59,602 bases of DNA from Kineosporia sp. NBRC 101731 (GCF_030269305.1 NZ_BSTC01000025.1:1-59602), one strand, 5' to 3'. Shown: positions 18,521 through 27,385, numbered from the stretch's first letter. Program-made: numbers and translations. Notes: a model not told the origin generated them from the sequence alone.

Positions 18521-19567
18521 GTGCGGGCAGTGGTCTTCGACACCTTCGGTGGCGTTCCGGAGGTCAGGGAGGTCCCCGATCCGCAGGCGCCGGCCGGCGG
18601 CGTGGTGGTGGCCGTGGAGGCGACCGGGCTGTGCCGTTCGGACTGGCACGCCCTGGCCGGTCACGACGACGACGTGCGGCTGCCGCACGTGCCCGGTCAC
18701 GAGTTCGCCGGTCGGGTGCACGCGATCGGTGAGGGCGTGACCGGCGTCGAGGTGGGGCAGCGGGTCACCGCGCCGTTCGTCTACGCCTGCGGGGTCTGCG
18801 AGCCGTGCCGCCAGGGCGACGGGCAGGTCTGCCTCGACCAGCGGCAGCCCGGCTTCACCCGCTGGGGCTCGTTCGCGCAGTACGTCGTGATCGAGCGGGC
18901 CGCCGTGAATCTGGTGCCGCTGCCCGAGGAGGTGCCGATGGAGGTCGCCGCGGTTCTGGGTTGCCGGTTCGGGACTGCCTTCCGCGCGGTGACGCAGGTC
19001 GGCCGGGTGCGCGCGGGGGAGTGGGTGGCCGTGCACGGTTGTGGTGGCGTCGGCCTGTCCGCCGTCGCGGTCGCGGTCGCCGCCGGGGCCCGGGTGGTCG
19101 CGGTCGACGTGTCGCCCGGTGCACTGGAGCTGGCCCTCTCGCTCGGGGCGGAGAAGGTGGTCGACGCCCGCGAGGTGAGCACCGACGTCCACCATCTGGT
19201 TCGTGATCTGACCGGGGGCGGTGCCCACGTCTCGCTCGACGCGCTCGGCAGTCACGCGACCTGCGTCAGCTCGATCCAGAGTTTGAGGACGAGGGGGAGG
19301 CACGTGCAGGTCGGTCTCCTCCCGCCGTCGCTGGGGCTCCCGCAGGTGCCGATGCACACGGTGATCGCCCGGGAACTGGAGGTTCTCGGTAGTCACGGAA
19401 TGGCAGCGCACGCCTACCCCCAGTTGCTGGCGATGGTGGGGGGCGGCCGGCTGAACCCCTCGTCCATGATCACCACGCACCTCACCCTGGACCAGGCCGG
19501 AGGGGCTCTGGCGGCCATGGCGGAGCATCCGCCCCGGGGTGTGGCCGTGATCGACCCACGTCTTTGA
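18521..19567 (+). CDS. Zinc-dependent alcohol dehydrogenase (MDR family)
   Basis: Cytosolic medium-chain dehydrogenase/reductase of 348 aa that would oxidise an alcohol or reduce an aldehyde with NAD(P). Catalytic zinc ligands are visible as C38 (GLCRSDW), H60-E61 (GHEFAG) and a later acidic/Cys position near VLGCRFG; the structural zinc site has the complete four cysteines C90, C93, C96 and C104. A Rossmann glycine motif GCGGVGLSAVAVA and the acidic residue in VVAVDVS (typical of NAD preference) follow. Start: GTG at 18521, because the ATG at 18506 is part of the ribosome site and MRAVVFD is the normal N-terminus. It stands alone after the terminator of the giant gene. Substrate unknown. Confidence 0.88.
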   Translation: MRAVVFDTFGGVPEVREVPDPQAPAGGVVVAVEATGLCRSDWHALAGHDDDVRLPHVPGHEFAGRVHAIGEGVTGVEVGQRVTAPFVYACGVCEPCRQGDGQVCLDQRQPGFTRWGSFAQYVVIERAAVNLVPLPEEVPMEVAAVLGCRFGTAFRAVTQVGRVRAGEWVAVHGCGGVGLSAVAVAVAAGARVVAVDVSPGALELALSLGAEKVVDAREVSTDVHHLVRDLTGGGAHVSLDALGSHATCVSSIQSLRTRGRHVQVGLLPPSLGLPQVPMHTVIARELEVLGSHGMAAHAYPQLLAMVGGGRLNPSSMITTHLTLDQAGGALAAMAEHPPRGVAVIDPRL

Positions 19568-19822
19568 ATTGCCCTGGTGATGGATGTGTACCCGGGAGAG
19601 GCCGGGGAACAGGAGAGATGACCGCGGGTAACGTAGATATGACCAGCAGGCAACGTCGGGCGGGTCAGGGCTCATGGGGACTGTGAGAGACTTTCAGCGC
19701 TCGAGCCTGTTCGGGCGAGAGGCCCGTCCCATTCTTGATCCTGCCGCCCGGGGGTTCCGCTGACGACTCACGACGTCGCATTCGAGCCTTTCCAGGCATC
19801 GGCTCGACTCCGACTTGCCGGT

Positions 19823-20536
19823 ATGGCCGTTCACCTCTACACCGCGAGCGGCACTGTTCTTGCGTTCCTCATGGTGATCGCGGCCTTCGACGGCGACGCG
19901 ATCAGGGCCCTGTGGATCAGTCTGGCGGCGCTCGTCATCGACGGCACCGACGGCATGCTCGCCCGGCGCCTGCGGGTGAAGGAGACCATCCCGTCGTTCG
20001 ACGGCGCGCGGCTCGACGACATCGTCGACTACATCACGTACGTCTTCGCTCCCGTGGTGCTGCTGTGGACCGGCGGCTACCTGCCCGAGGGCTGGGTCGG
20101 CGGAACGCTCGCCGCCCTGCCGCTGCTGGCCTCGAGCTACCAGTTCTGCCGGGTGGACGCGAAGACCGACGACCACTTCTTCCTGGGCTTCCCCAGCTAC
20201 TGGAACGTGGTCGCCTTCTACGCGATCGTCGCGAGCCTCAGCCCGATGACCACCGGCATCATCCTGGTGATCTGCTCGGCGATGGTCTTCGTGCCGATCA
20301 AGTACATCTACCCTTCGCGCACCAAGATCTTCCGCAGCGCGAACCTGCTCTTCGCGGCGCTCTGGCTGGTGGCGTACGCGGTGATCCTGGCCCAGATGCC
20401 GGACAACGCGAACTTCATCATCATCTGGCTGTCGCTGCTCTACATCGGTTACTACGTGGTCAGCAGCGTGTACCTCACCCTTACGGGTACGTCACGCCGG
20501 CGCACGGTCACCCCGGAGACGGTCGAGGCCGCCTGA
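19823..20536 (+). CDS. CDP-alcohol phosphatidyltransferase, phosphatidylcholine synthase-like
   Basis: Integral membrane enzyme, 237 aa from the ATG at 19823, with about eight hydrophobic helices. It carries DGMLARR...GARLDDIVDY, which fits the DGx2ARx12Gx3Dx3D form of the motif used by bacterial phosphatidylcholine synthase (CDP-diacylglycerol plus choline gives phosphatidylcholine and CMP) rather than the x8 spacing of phosphatidylglycerophosphate or phosphatidylserine synthases. VHLYTASG near the N-terminus is also typical of that enzyme. The frame stays open upstream (ASARLRLAG before the ATG looks family-like), so the true start is probably a CTG at 19760 preceded by GGGGG, or a TTG at 19736. 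Substrate assignment is inferred from motif spacing. Confidence 0.75.
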   Translation: MAVHLYTASGTVLAFLMVIAAFDGDAIRALWISLAALVIDGTDGMLARRLRVKETIPSFDGARLDDIVDYITYVFAPVVLLWTGGYLPEGWVGGTLAALPLLASSYQFCRVDAKTDDHFFLGFPSYWNVVAFYAIVASLSPMTTGIILVICSAMVFVPIKYIYPSRTKIFRSANLLFAALWLVAYAVILAQMPDNANFIIIWLSLLYIGYYVVSSVYLTLTGTSRRRTVTPETVEAA

Positions 20537-20552
20537 GCCTCGGCAGACACTG

Positions 20553-20586
20553 AAAGGCCCGCCCGGATGCCCCCGGGCGGGCCTTT
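20553..20586. terminator. Bidirectional rho-independent terminator
   Basis: A perfect 14-bp stem (20553-20566 with 20573-20586) with a 6-nt loop, AAA at the outer left and TTT at the outer right. It sits between the convergent Pcs-like and GH71/99-like genes and can serve both. Confidence 0.85.
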
Positions 20587-20671
20587 CGCTTTCTCTCGCT
20601 CAGACGCTCAGATGCTCAGGCGCCGGTGAGAGTGAACGACTCCCAGGGGCCGATGGCCTCCCGATCGGCGA

Positions 20672-21967
20672 TCAGACCGGACCCGCCGGGTCGTCGTCGC
20701 CCCCGGGGTCGGCGCCGACCAGCGGGGAGGTGGGACGCCGGTCGGTGAGCGCGATCTCACCCCTCAGCATCCTCCCGCCGTCGTTCGTCAGCCGGAGGTA
20801 GTAGTCGGACGAGCAGGCCGTGCCGTCCTCGTCGAGCGCGAGGAAGCCGGCCGGGGTCGTGGCCGCGGTCTCGGTGGTCTTGGCGATCTGATTGCCCTCG
20901 TTGTACTCGTCGAACATCGAGATGTAGAGGCCCGCCGCACCGACCCGCACCAGGTTGTAGAACTGCCGCCACATGAAGTCGCCGTGCGCGCGCTGGCGCT
21001 CGCTGACGTCACCGGGCAGCACACACGGCTGGTAGTCGATGCCGTGGGCGTCGCAGTCGGCCTGGTCGTCGACGTTCACGTTCGTGAAGAACCAGTCCGA
21101 GGCGTCGGCGTCGCCGATCCGCCCGACCATCCACGGCGAGAGCATGTCGAACGCGTGGTAGACGTCGAGGAACCCGGCGCGCGAGTCGTTCTTCCCACTG
21201 CGCCAGTAGGTGGGCACGCCCCCGATCACGTAGCAGCCCTGGGCCTTCAGCCAGGTGATCACCTTCAGGCAGTCGGCGGCGCTGAACGCGTGGTTCTCGT
21301 CGTTGAACCCGAAGCCCCAGATGCAGACCACCGGCTTGCCGTTCTGGGTCGCATACGCCCTGGACGAGGTGTACGCCGCCATCTTGGCGGTCCAGTCGGC
21401 GGGTAGCTGGGTCGCCATCTGCGACCAGCCGCTGACGTCGTACATGATGTAGAACGCGCGCCCGGTCGCCTCGGCGGCGGTGCGCACCTTCGCGGTCATG
21501 TCGTCGCGGGTGGGGCCCTCGCCGCCGGTCGGGTTGAACCGTTGCAGGGCGGCTGTGTCGCAGCCGTTCTCCTGCATCCAGGCGAAGTGCACGTCGACGG
21601 TCTGCTGGTCGTACGAGGAGAACAGCGTCGCCGGGGTGCCGTTGCCGAGCCGGCCGAAGCCCGTGGCGTACGTGTTCTCGTACTCGTTCATCTCGGGCCA
21701 GGCCTTGATGCCGTTGTTGGACGGAGAGGGGGCCTTCTGCGCGTCCGGACTCCAGTGCCACCAGCAGTTGACGGGCGCGTCGTCACCGATGGCCGCGAAC
21801 CAGCCCTGGTAGCCCACGGTGATCTTGCCGACGACGTCGCCGGCGGCGCTCTTCGCGGCGGTGGCGGCAGTCTGTGCCGGGGCGGCGACGACTCTCTGGA
21901 CGCCGAGTGCGGCCAGGGGCGCCGCGAGGGCGGCGACGAGGAGGGTGCGGCGGCGTGTGCTGGGCAC
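20672..21967 (-). CDS. Secreted glycoside hydrolase, GH71/GH99-like (C-terminus probably frameshifted)
   Basis: 431 aa with an RRR signal peptide (RRRTLLVAALAAPLAAL, residues 5-20, Tat- or Sec-type) and a TIM-barrel-like catalytic region starting VGKITVGYQGWFAAIGDD. Features typical of the GH71/99-like 'xylosidase/arabinosidase' proteins of actinomycetes are the GYQGWF start, HFAWMQENG, the YIMYDVSGW strand, KPVVCIWGFGFND and MFDEYNEGNQI (candidate catalytic acids in the last two). Sugar specificity is unknown. The frame closes after DDDPAGPV, but another frame immediately past the stop encodes GLIADREAIGPWESFTLTG and then stops at 20616, which looks like the lost C-terminal end of this protein. 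The break is near GC-rich runs at 20690-20705. Confidence 0.75.
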   Translation of the reverse strand: MPSTRRRTLLVAALAAPLAALGVQRVVAAPAQTAATAAKSAAGDVVGKITVGYQGWFAAIGDDAPVNCWWHWSPDAQKAPSPSNNGIKAWPEMNEYENTYATGFGRLGNGTPATLFSSYDQQTVDVHFAWMQENGCDTAALQRFNPTGGEGPTRDDMTAKVRTAAEATGRAFYIMYDVSGWSQMATQLPADWTAKMAAYTSSRAYATQNGKPVVCIWGFGFNDENHAFSAADCLKVITWLKAQGCYVIGGVPTYWRSGKNDSRAGFLDVYHAFDMLSPWMVGRIGDADASDWFFTNVNVDDQADCDAHGIDYQPCVLPGDVSERQRAHGDFMWRQFYNLVRVGAAGLYISMFDEYNEGNQIAKTTETAATTPAGFLALDEDGTACSSDYYLRLTNDGGRMLRGEIALTDRRPTSPLVGADPGGDDDPAGPV

Positions 21968-22207
21968 GAGGGGAGCTCCCGGGACGAGTGCGGTCGGAGA
22001 GCCCGACGCTAGTCAAGGAGTATCAAACGGGACTCAGTATCTCTTCAAAGTCAGCCCATACCAAGGTAGTTCAATGATCTATCCAACAAAATCCGCGAGA
22101 ACCGATCAATCCTGCGATACGTAACGATCCGCCCCCGGCGGCGATCAGGGCGCGCCCGCACAGCTACCTCCCCACCGACGCCCAGACTGACCTGGGACAA
22201 TGCTGGT

Positions 22208-23062
22208 GTGCTCCTCGGACTCGGTTCGGCCCTCGTCGCTGCCCTCATGTATGGGGTGGCCGCGATTCTTCAGGCGATTGCCGCCCGGGAGATCCCCGAA
22301 GGGGGTCTGACCCCGCGCACCGTCATCAACCTCCTGCGTCGCCGGATGCTGCTGGCCGCCATCGCCCTGATGATGTGTGGCTATGTGTTCCATCTGATCG
22401 CGGTGCGCCACGTGCCGCTGTTCGTGGCCCAGGCCGGTATCGCGGTCAGCCTGGTGGTCACCGCGCTCCTGGCCGTGCGCTACTTCCACGACCCGCTCAG
22501 CCGTCTGGAGTGGGCGGCCATCGCCGCCGTCATTGCCGGTCTCGTGCTGCTCTCCTCGGCCGCCGGTGACACCGGCACCACCCGGGCCACCTCGGCCCTC
22601 ACCGGGTCGCTTTTCACCGTGCTGTTCGGGATGGTGGTGGTGGCACTCTTCGCGATCCGGTTCCACGGCTCCTTCGCCGCGGCCGTGCTCGGGCTGGTCT
22701 CGGGCCTGGGCTACGCCGTGGTCGCGATCGCCTCCCGCCTGCTGCCCGACTTCGTGATCGGCGACCTGGTCACCTCGGCCTCGACCTACACCCTGGTGAT
22801 TGCCGGCGTCCTTGCTTTCATCCTGTACTCCCTTGCCCTGCAGCGAGGTTCGGTCACCGCGGCGACCACGGCCATGATCAGCACGCAGACCGTGGCTCCC
22901 ACCGTGGCCGGCGTGGTGTTCCTCGGCGACCAGGTACGAGACGGCTTCTGGCCGGTCGCGATCTCCGGTTTCGTGCTCACCGCGGTCGCCGCCGCCGTCC
23001 TCGTGCGGTTCGAGGGGATCGGCGCCACCCCGGTGGACGACGGAGAACCTCTCGTCAGCTGA
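22208..23062 (+). CDS. DMT-superfamily (EamA-like) membrane protein
   Basis: 284 aa with about nine to ten hydrophobic helices and little else. The first helix LGLGSALVAALMYGVAAILQ is a common opening of actinobacterial DMT-type transporters. Two halves are visible: residues 1-118 (ending AAIAAVIAGLVLLSS) and 132-275 (ending WPVAISGFVLTAVAAAVLV), each finishing with a 'W..A..G' helix as in EamA domains. The second half has TTAMISTQTVAPTVAGVVFLGDQV, resembling the family's conserved late helices. Small-molecule export or import is inferred; no substrate can be named. No operon partner. Confidence 0.75.
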   Translation: MLLGLGSALVAALMYGVAAILQAIAAREIPEGGLTPRTVINLLRRRMLLAAIALMMCGYVFHLIAVRHVPLFVAQAGIAVSLVVTALLAVRYFHDPLSRLEWAAIAAVIAGLVLLSSAAGDTGTTRATSALTGSLFTVLFGMVVVALFAIRFHGSFAAAVLGLVSGLGYAVVAIASRLLPDFVIGDLVTSASTYTLVIAGVLAFILYSLALQRGSVTAATTAMISTQTVAPTVAGVVFLGDQVRDGFWPVAISGFVLTAVAAAVLVRFEGIGATPVDDGEPLVS

Positions 23063-23196
23063 CGTCTTCCCCCACGGCATCACGGGGCCGCCGGTCGATG
23101 CGGGAGGGGCGAAAGTGCTTCTTTTTCCGGATTTGGCCCCTTCTTGGCACCGACGTGTGCACCATGGGTGCGTTCCAGTACCCAAGGGGGGTCATC

Positions 23197-24009
23197 ATGC
23201 GCAGGAAAATGGCATCGGTGTTGGCCGCGGTGGTCGCGGTGCTCGGTGTGGCGGCAATTCAGGCGGGGCCGGCGCAGGCCGGTACCGGGCGGAGTCTCGA
23301 ATACGTGGCGCTCGGCGACTCGTACGCGGCCGGGGTGGGTGCCCCGCCGTACGATCCGGCCAGCGGTGACTGCCTGCGCAGCCCGGTGAACTACTCGCAC
23401 ACCTGGGCCGCGGACCACGCTCGCTTCACCCTGACCGACGTCACGTGCAGCGGCGCCACCACCGACGATGTCTGGGCCGAGCAGCTGAGCGCGCTCAGCC
23501 GGAAGACGCGGCTGGTCACGCTGACGATCGGCGGCAACGACAACAAGGGCTTCTCCCGCTCGCTGCAGGCCTGCCTGCAGGGAACGGACGCCGACTGCGA
23601 GGCCGCGACCGCGGCCGGCGCCGAGTATTCGAGCACCGTGCTGGTCGGGGACCTCGAGAAGCTGTACCGGCAGGTGCGGCTTCTGGCCCCGCGGGCGCGC
23701 ATCGTGGTGCTGAACTACCCGCAGCTCATCGACCAGGGCACGGGTAGCTGCGGGGTCATCAGCCCGAGTGTCTACCGGCGGGGCCTGATCGCCGACCAGA
23801 TCACCGCTCTCGACGCCGCGGTCTCGACGGCGGCCCACCGGGCCCGGGTGAAGCTGGTAGACGTCCGCCCCGACTTCGTGGGTCACGCGGCCTGCTCGGC
23901 CGACCCGTGGATCATCGGCACGAACGTGCAGGCACAGGTCGAGTGGTTCCACCCGACGGCCACGGGCCACGCCGCCTACGCGGACGCCCTGGAGTCAGCC
24001 ATCGGCTGA
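23197..24009 (+). CDS. Secreted SGNH/GDSL-type esterase
   Basis: 270 aa, start ATG at 23197 preceded by AAGGGGGG 6 nt upstream; an upstream in-frame start at 23098 would place the signal peptide internally. Signal peptide RRKMASVLAAVVAVLGVAA to about AQAG. Block I is ALGDSYAAG with nucleophile Ser42; block III is TIGGNDN; block V is EWFHPTATGH, with His but Glu in place of the usual Asp three residues before it. Cysteines at CLRSP/VTCSG and CLQGTDADC fit the disulfides of actinobacterial secreted lipases and esterases. It would hydrolyse ester bonds of lipids or polysaccharide acetyls outside the cell. Convergent with the next gene. Confidence 0.85.
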   Translation: MRRKMASVLAAVVAVLGVAAIQAGPAQAGTGRSLEYVALGDSYAAGVGAPPYDPASGDCLRSPVNYSHTWAADHARFTLTDVTCSGATTDDVWAEQLSALSRKTRLVTLTIGGNDNKGFSRSLQACLQGTDADCEAATAAGAEYSSTVLVGDLEKLYRQVRLLAPRARIVVLNYPQLIDQGTGSCGVISPSVYRRGLIADQITALDAAVSTAAHRARVKLVDVRPDFVGHAACSADPWIIGTNVQAQVEWFHPTATGHAAYADALESAIG

Positions 24010-24030
24010 CCTCCAGAAGCCTGTTGGGTG

Positions 24031-24063
24031 CGCGCCGTCGCCCCGGCTCTGGACGACGGCGCG
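24031..24063. terminator. Bidirectional stem-loop between convergent genes
   Basis: Perfect 10-bp stem (24031-24040 with 24054-24063) with a 13-nt loop, located between the ends of the esterase and the LLM oxidoreductase. Confidence 0.6.
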
Positions 24064-24071
24064 GCTCCCAC

Positions 24072-25100
24072 TCAGATCTTGGCCACGACCTGGTCCCGCA
24101 CGGCAGGGATGATGCTCTCGCCGTACAGACGCAGGGTCTCTTCCTTGTTGTCGTGGTCGAGGTAACCGGCGAACTGGGTGGCCCCGGCGGCCTTCAGCTG
24201 CTCCAGTTTGGCGATGTGCTGCTCGGGCGTGCCGATCAGGCAGAACCGGTCGACGATCTCGTCCGGGACGAAGTCGACGTGGTCGTTACCGGCCCGGCCG
24301 TGGGAGTTGTAGTCGTAACCGGTGCGGCCGGCGATGTAATCGGTGAGTGCCTTCGGAATGTCGCCGTCGGTGCCGTACTTGGCGACGATGTCGGCCACGT
24401 GGTTACCCACCATGCCGCCGAACCAGCGGCACTGGTCGAGGGCGTGCCGGTAGGACGCGTCGGTGCCGTCGGTGACATACATCGGGCCGGCCACGCAGAA
24501 CGACAGGCTGTCGGGATCGCGCCCGGCGTCCGCCGCGGCCTTACGGACGGTGGAGATCATCCAGGTGGCGATGTCCACGTCGGCGCACTGCAGGATGAAC
24601 CCGTCGCCGACCTCACCGGCCGCCTTCAGGGCGAGCGGTCCGTAGGCGGCCACCCAGACGTCGAGCTGTGAATTGCGGCTCCAGGGAAAGCGAATGGTCG
24701 ATCCTTCGATCTCGACCGATCGGGAGTTGGCCAGCTCGCGGATGACGTGGGTGGCCTCGCGCATCTGCTTGAGCGTGGTCGGTTTACCGTTGGTGACCCG
24801 CACCGCCGAGTCACCCCGGCCGATCCCGCAGATCGTCCGGTTGCCGAACATCGAGTTCAGCGTGGCGAAGGTGGATGCGGTGACGGTCGCGTCCCGGGTG
24901 GCCGGGTTCGTCACCATCGGGCCGACCTTGATCTGCGCCGTCTGACTCAGGATCTGCGAGTGAACCACGTACGGTTCGAGCCACAGCACGTGCGAGTCGT
25001 AGGTCCAGAAGTAGTCGAAGCCGTGGTCCTCGGCCAGCCGGGCGAGCGAGACCACGCGGGTGGCAGGCGGATTGATCTGTACGACGACACCGAAATCCAT
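24072..25100 (-). CDS. LLM-class F420-dependent-type oxidoreductase of the hydantoin operon
   Basis: 342 aa, TIM-barrel luciferase-like monooxygenase fold: MDFGVVVQINPPA start, YFWTYDSHVLW (cofactor-binding strand), VGPMVTNPATRD, ICGIGRGDSAVR and WVAAYGPLALKAAGEVGDGFILQ, the last being a hallmark of F420-dependent members. It matches the subfamily repeatedly found beside hydantoinase genes. It is third in an operon (12 nt after the hydantoinase stop), so a reductive or oxidative step on a pyrimidine or hydantoin derivative is inferred. F420 rather than FMN as cofactor is probable in an actinobacterium but not proven by sequence. Confidence 0.85.
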   Translation of the reverse strand: MDFGVVVQINPPATRVVSLARLAEDHGFDYFWTYDSHVLWLEPYVVHSQILSQTAQIKVGPMVTNPATRDATVTASTFATLNSMFGNRTICGIGRGDSAVRVTNGKPTTLKQMREATHVIRELANSRSVEIEGSTIRFPWSRNSQLDVWVAAYGPLALKAAGEVGDGFILQCADVDIATWMISTVRKAAADAGRDPDSLSFCVAGPMYVTDGTDASYRHALDQCRWFGGMVGNHVADIVAKYGTDGDIPKALTDYIAGRTGYDYNSHGRAGNDHVDFVPDEIVDRFCLIGTPEQHIAKLEQLKAAGATQFAGYLDHDNKEETLRLYGESIIPAVRDQVVAKI

Positions 25101-25112
25101 GGTCTGATCCTT

Positions 25113-26534
25113 TCAGGCCAGGTACTGGCTCAGGCCGCGCTTGAGGTAGCGGCCGTGGCCGGCCCGGCCGAGGTACTTCTCGTCGTCCACGATGACCTCG
25201 CCTCGGCTGATCACGGTGTCGACGTGACCGTCGATCTCGAAACCCTCCCAGGCCGAGTAGTCCATGTTCATGTGGTGGGTCTTGTCCAGGCCGATGGACG
25301 TGTGGCCGTTCGGGTCGTAGATCACGACGTCGGCGTCGGCGCCCGGCTGGATCACGCCCTTGCGCCCGTAGAGCCCGAACATCCGGGCCGGGGTGGTGGA
25401 GGTGATCTCCACCCATCGCTCCAGGCTGATCTGCCCGTTGACGACGCCCTGGTACATCAGGTCCATCCGGTGCTCGACGCTGCCGATGCCGTTGGGGATC
25501 TTCGAGAAGTCGCCGACCCCCATCTCCTTCTGGTCTTTCATGCAGAAGGGACAGTGGTCGGTGGAGACCATCTGGATGTCGTTGGTGCGCAGGCTCTGCC
25601 ACATGTGGTCCTGGTGACCCTCGGCGCGGGAGCGCAGCGGTGTCGAGCAGACCCACTTGGCACCTTCGAAACCCGTTGCCCCGAGCTGTTCCTCGAGCGA
25701 CAGGTAGAGATACTGCGGGCAGGTCTCGCCGAACACGTTCAGGCCGCGGTCGCGGGCGGCGGCGATCTGCTCGACCGCCTGCTTGGCGCTGACGTGCACC
25801 ACGTAGAGCGGGGCGCCGGTGAGGTCGGCGATCATGATCGCCCGGTGGGTGGCTTCCTCCTCGGCCTGCCAGGGGCGGGTGAGCCCGTGGTAATACGGGG
25901 AGGTGTTGCCGGCCTCGATCGCCTGCTGCACGAGAACGTCGATCATCGCGCCGTTCTCGGCGTGCATCATCATCATGGCGCCGTTCTCGGCGCCCTTCTG
26001 GAAGGCCCGCAGGATCTGGCCGTCGTCACTGAGGAAGACGCCCTTGTAGGCCATGAAGAGCTTGAAGCTCGTGACGCCCTCGTCGATCAGCTCGTCCATC
26101 GCCTTGAGGCTGGAGTCCTGGACGTCGGAGAGGATCTGGTGGAAGCCGTAGTCGATGGCGCAGTTCCCGGCCGCCTTCTCCTGCCACACCTGGTGCTGGC
26201 TGAGCACGTCCTGCTCGGGGTACTGCACCACGAAGTCGACGATGCTGGTGGTGCCGCCCCAGGCCGCGGCCCGGGTACCGGTCTCGAACGTGTCGCTCGC
26301 CTGGGTGCCGCCGAACGGCATCTCCATGTGGGTGTGGGCGTCGACGCCACCGGGGATGACGTACTTGCCCGCCGCGTCGATCACCCGGTCCACGTTGCGC
26401 TCGATCTCGAAGCCGAGCAGGGTCGAGCCGGGCTGCAGCACGGCGGCGACGGTGTCGCCGTCGATCAGCACGTCGGCCTGGGCCCGGCCGGTCGCCGAGA
26501 CCACGGTGCCGTTCTTGATCAGTGTTTTCGTCAT
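25113..26534 (-). CDS. hydA: Dihydropyrimidinase / D-hydantoinase
   Basis: 473 aa amidohydrolase that opens cyclic amides (dihydrouracil, dihydrothymine, 5-substituted hydantoins). Visible metal-site features are PGGVDAHTHMEMPFGG (HxH), the carboxylated lysine in SFKLFMAYKG, His in MMMHAENG, YVVHVSA, and the Asp in VSTDHCPF. The C-terminal domain includes GADADVVIYDPNG and a typical hydantoinase end. Start: ATG at 26534, with GGAG 8 nt upstream; a GTG at 26540 would overlap the upstream stop by 4 nt but sits only 2 nt from the same site. Translationally coupled to the ureidopropionase-like gene before it. Confidence 0.92.
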   Translation of the reverse strand: MTKTLIKNGTVVSATGRAQADVLIDGDTVAAVLQPGSTLLGFEIERNVDRVIDAAGKYVIPGGVDAHTHMEMPFGGTQASDTFETGTRAAAWGGTTSIVDFVVQYPEQDVLSQHQVWQEKAAGNCAIDYGFHQILSDVQDSSLKAMDELIDEGVTSFKLFMAYKGVFLSDDGQILRAFQKGAENGAMMMMHAENGAMIDVLVQQAIEAGNTSPYYHGLTRPWQAEEEATHRAIMIADLTGAPLYVVHVSAKQAVEQIAAARDRGLNVFGETCPQYLYLSLEEQLGATGFEGAKWVCSTPLRSRAEGHQDHMWQSLRTNDIQMVSTDHCPFCMKDQKEMGVGDFSKIPNGIGSVEHRMDLMYQGVVNGQISLERWVEITSTTPARMFGLYGRKGVIQPGADADVVIYDPNGHTSIGLDKTHHMNMDYSAWEGFEIDGHVDTVISRGEVIVDDEKYLGRAGHGRYLKRGLSQYLA

Positions 26535-26536
26535 GA

Positions 26537-27385
26537 TCACGGCTCCACGATCAGGCCGTAGGCGTCGGGACGACGGTCGCGGTAGAACTGCCAGTCGTCG
26601 CGCACCTGGCGAATCCGGTCCAGGTCGAGATCCCGCACGAGCAACTGCTCCTCGCTGCCGGAACCGACCTCGCCGACGTAGTTGCCCTGCGGGTCGGCGA
26701 CGTACGAGGTGCCGTAGAAGTTCACGGCCTCGTCACCGAACTCGTTGTCCTCGCTGCCGACCCGGTTCGGCACCAGCACGTAGTAGCCGTTCGCGGCGGC
26801 GGCACCGGTCTGCTCCAGCTCCCAGAGCCGGTTCGACAGGCCGGGCTTGGAGGCGTTGGGGTTGAACACGATCTGCGCCCCGGCCAGGCCGAGCATGCGC
26901 CAGCCCTCGGGGAAGTGCCGGTCGTAGCAGATCGTCACGCCGACCTTGCCGACCGACGTCTCGAACACCGGCCAGCCCAGGTTGCCCGGACGGAAGTAGA
27001 ACTTCTCCCAGAACTTGTCCAGGTGCGGGATGTGGTTCTTGCGGTACTTGCCCACCACTGAGCCGTCGGAGTCGACCACCACCGCGGTGTTGTAGTACAC
27101 GCCCGGCATCTCCTCCTCGTAGATCGGGAGGATCATGACCATGGACAGTTCCTTGGCCAGCGCCTGGAAACGCTGCACCACCGGGCCGTCGGCCGGTTCG
27201 GCGAACTCGTAGTACTTCTTGTCCTGGGTGATACCGAAATAAGGACCGTAGAAAAGTTCCTGGAAGCAGATGACCTGGGCGCCCTGCGACGCGGCGGCGC
27301 GAGCGAAGTCCTCGTGCCGCTTGATCATCGATTCTTTGTCGCCGGTCCAGGTGGTCTGGGTGATCGCGGCTCGGATGACGGTCAT
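26537..27385 (-). CDS. Nitrilase-superfamily beta-ureidopropionase / N-carbamoyl-amino-acid hydrolase
   Basis: 282 aa carbon-nitrogen hydrolase that would cleave N-carbamoyl-beta-alanine or N-carbamoyl amino acids made by the next enzyme. The Glu-Lys-Cys triad is clear: Glu in CFQELFYGPYF, Lys in YRKNHIPH and Cys in VTICYDRHFPEG. The IPHLDKFWEKFYFRPGN stretch is typical of beta-ureidopropionases. Length is normal. AAAGGAC lies 3 nt before the ATG. First gene of the operon, behind a promoter-like region shared with the divergent DinB gene. Confidence 0.9.
   Translation of the reverse strand: MTVIRAAITQTTWTGDKESMIKRHEDFARAAASQGAQVICFQELFYGPYFGITQDKKYYEFAEPADGPVVQRFQALAKELSMVMILPIYEEEMPGVYYNTAVVVDSDGSVVGKYRKNHIPHLDKFWEKFYFRPGNLGWPVFETSVGKVGVTICYDRHFPEGWRMLGLAGAQIVFNPNASKPGLSNRLWELEQTGAAAANGYYVLVPNRVGSEDNEFGDEAVNFYGTSYVADPQGNYVGEVGSGSEEQLLVRDLDLDRIRQVRDDWQFYRDRRPDAYGLIVEP

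Noticed and set aside
20757-20972. Short frame inside the GH71/99-like gene
   Set aside because: It is an alternative frame in a coding region and does not extend the frameshifted C-terminal peptide.
24747-26561. A 604-codon plus-strand frame opposite the hydantoin genes
   Set aside because: It is antisense to strongly recognisable enzymes and has His/Val/Asp-rich composition typical of shadow frames in high-GC genes.
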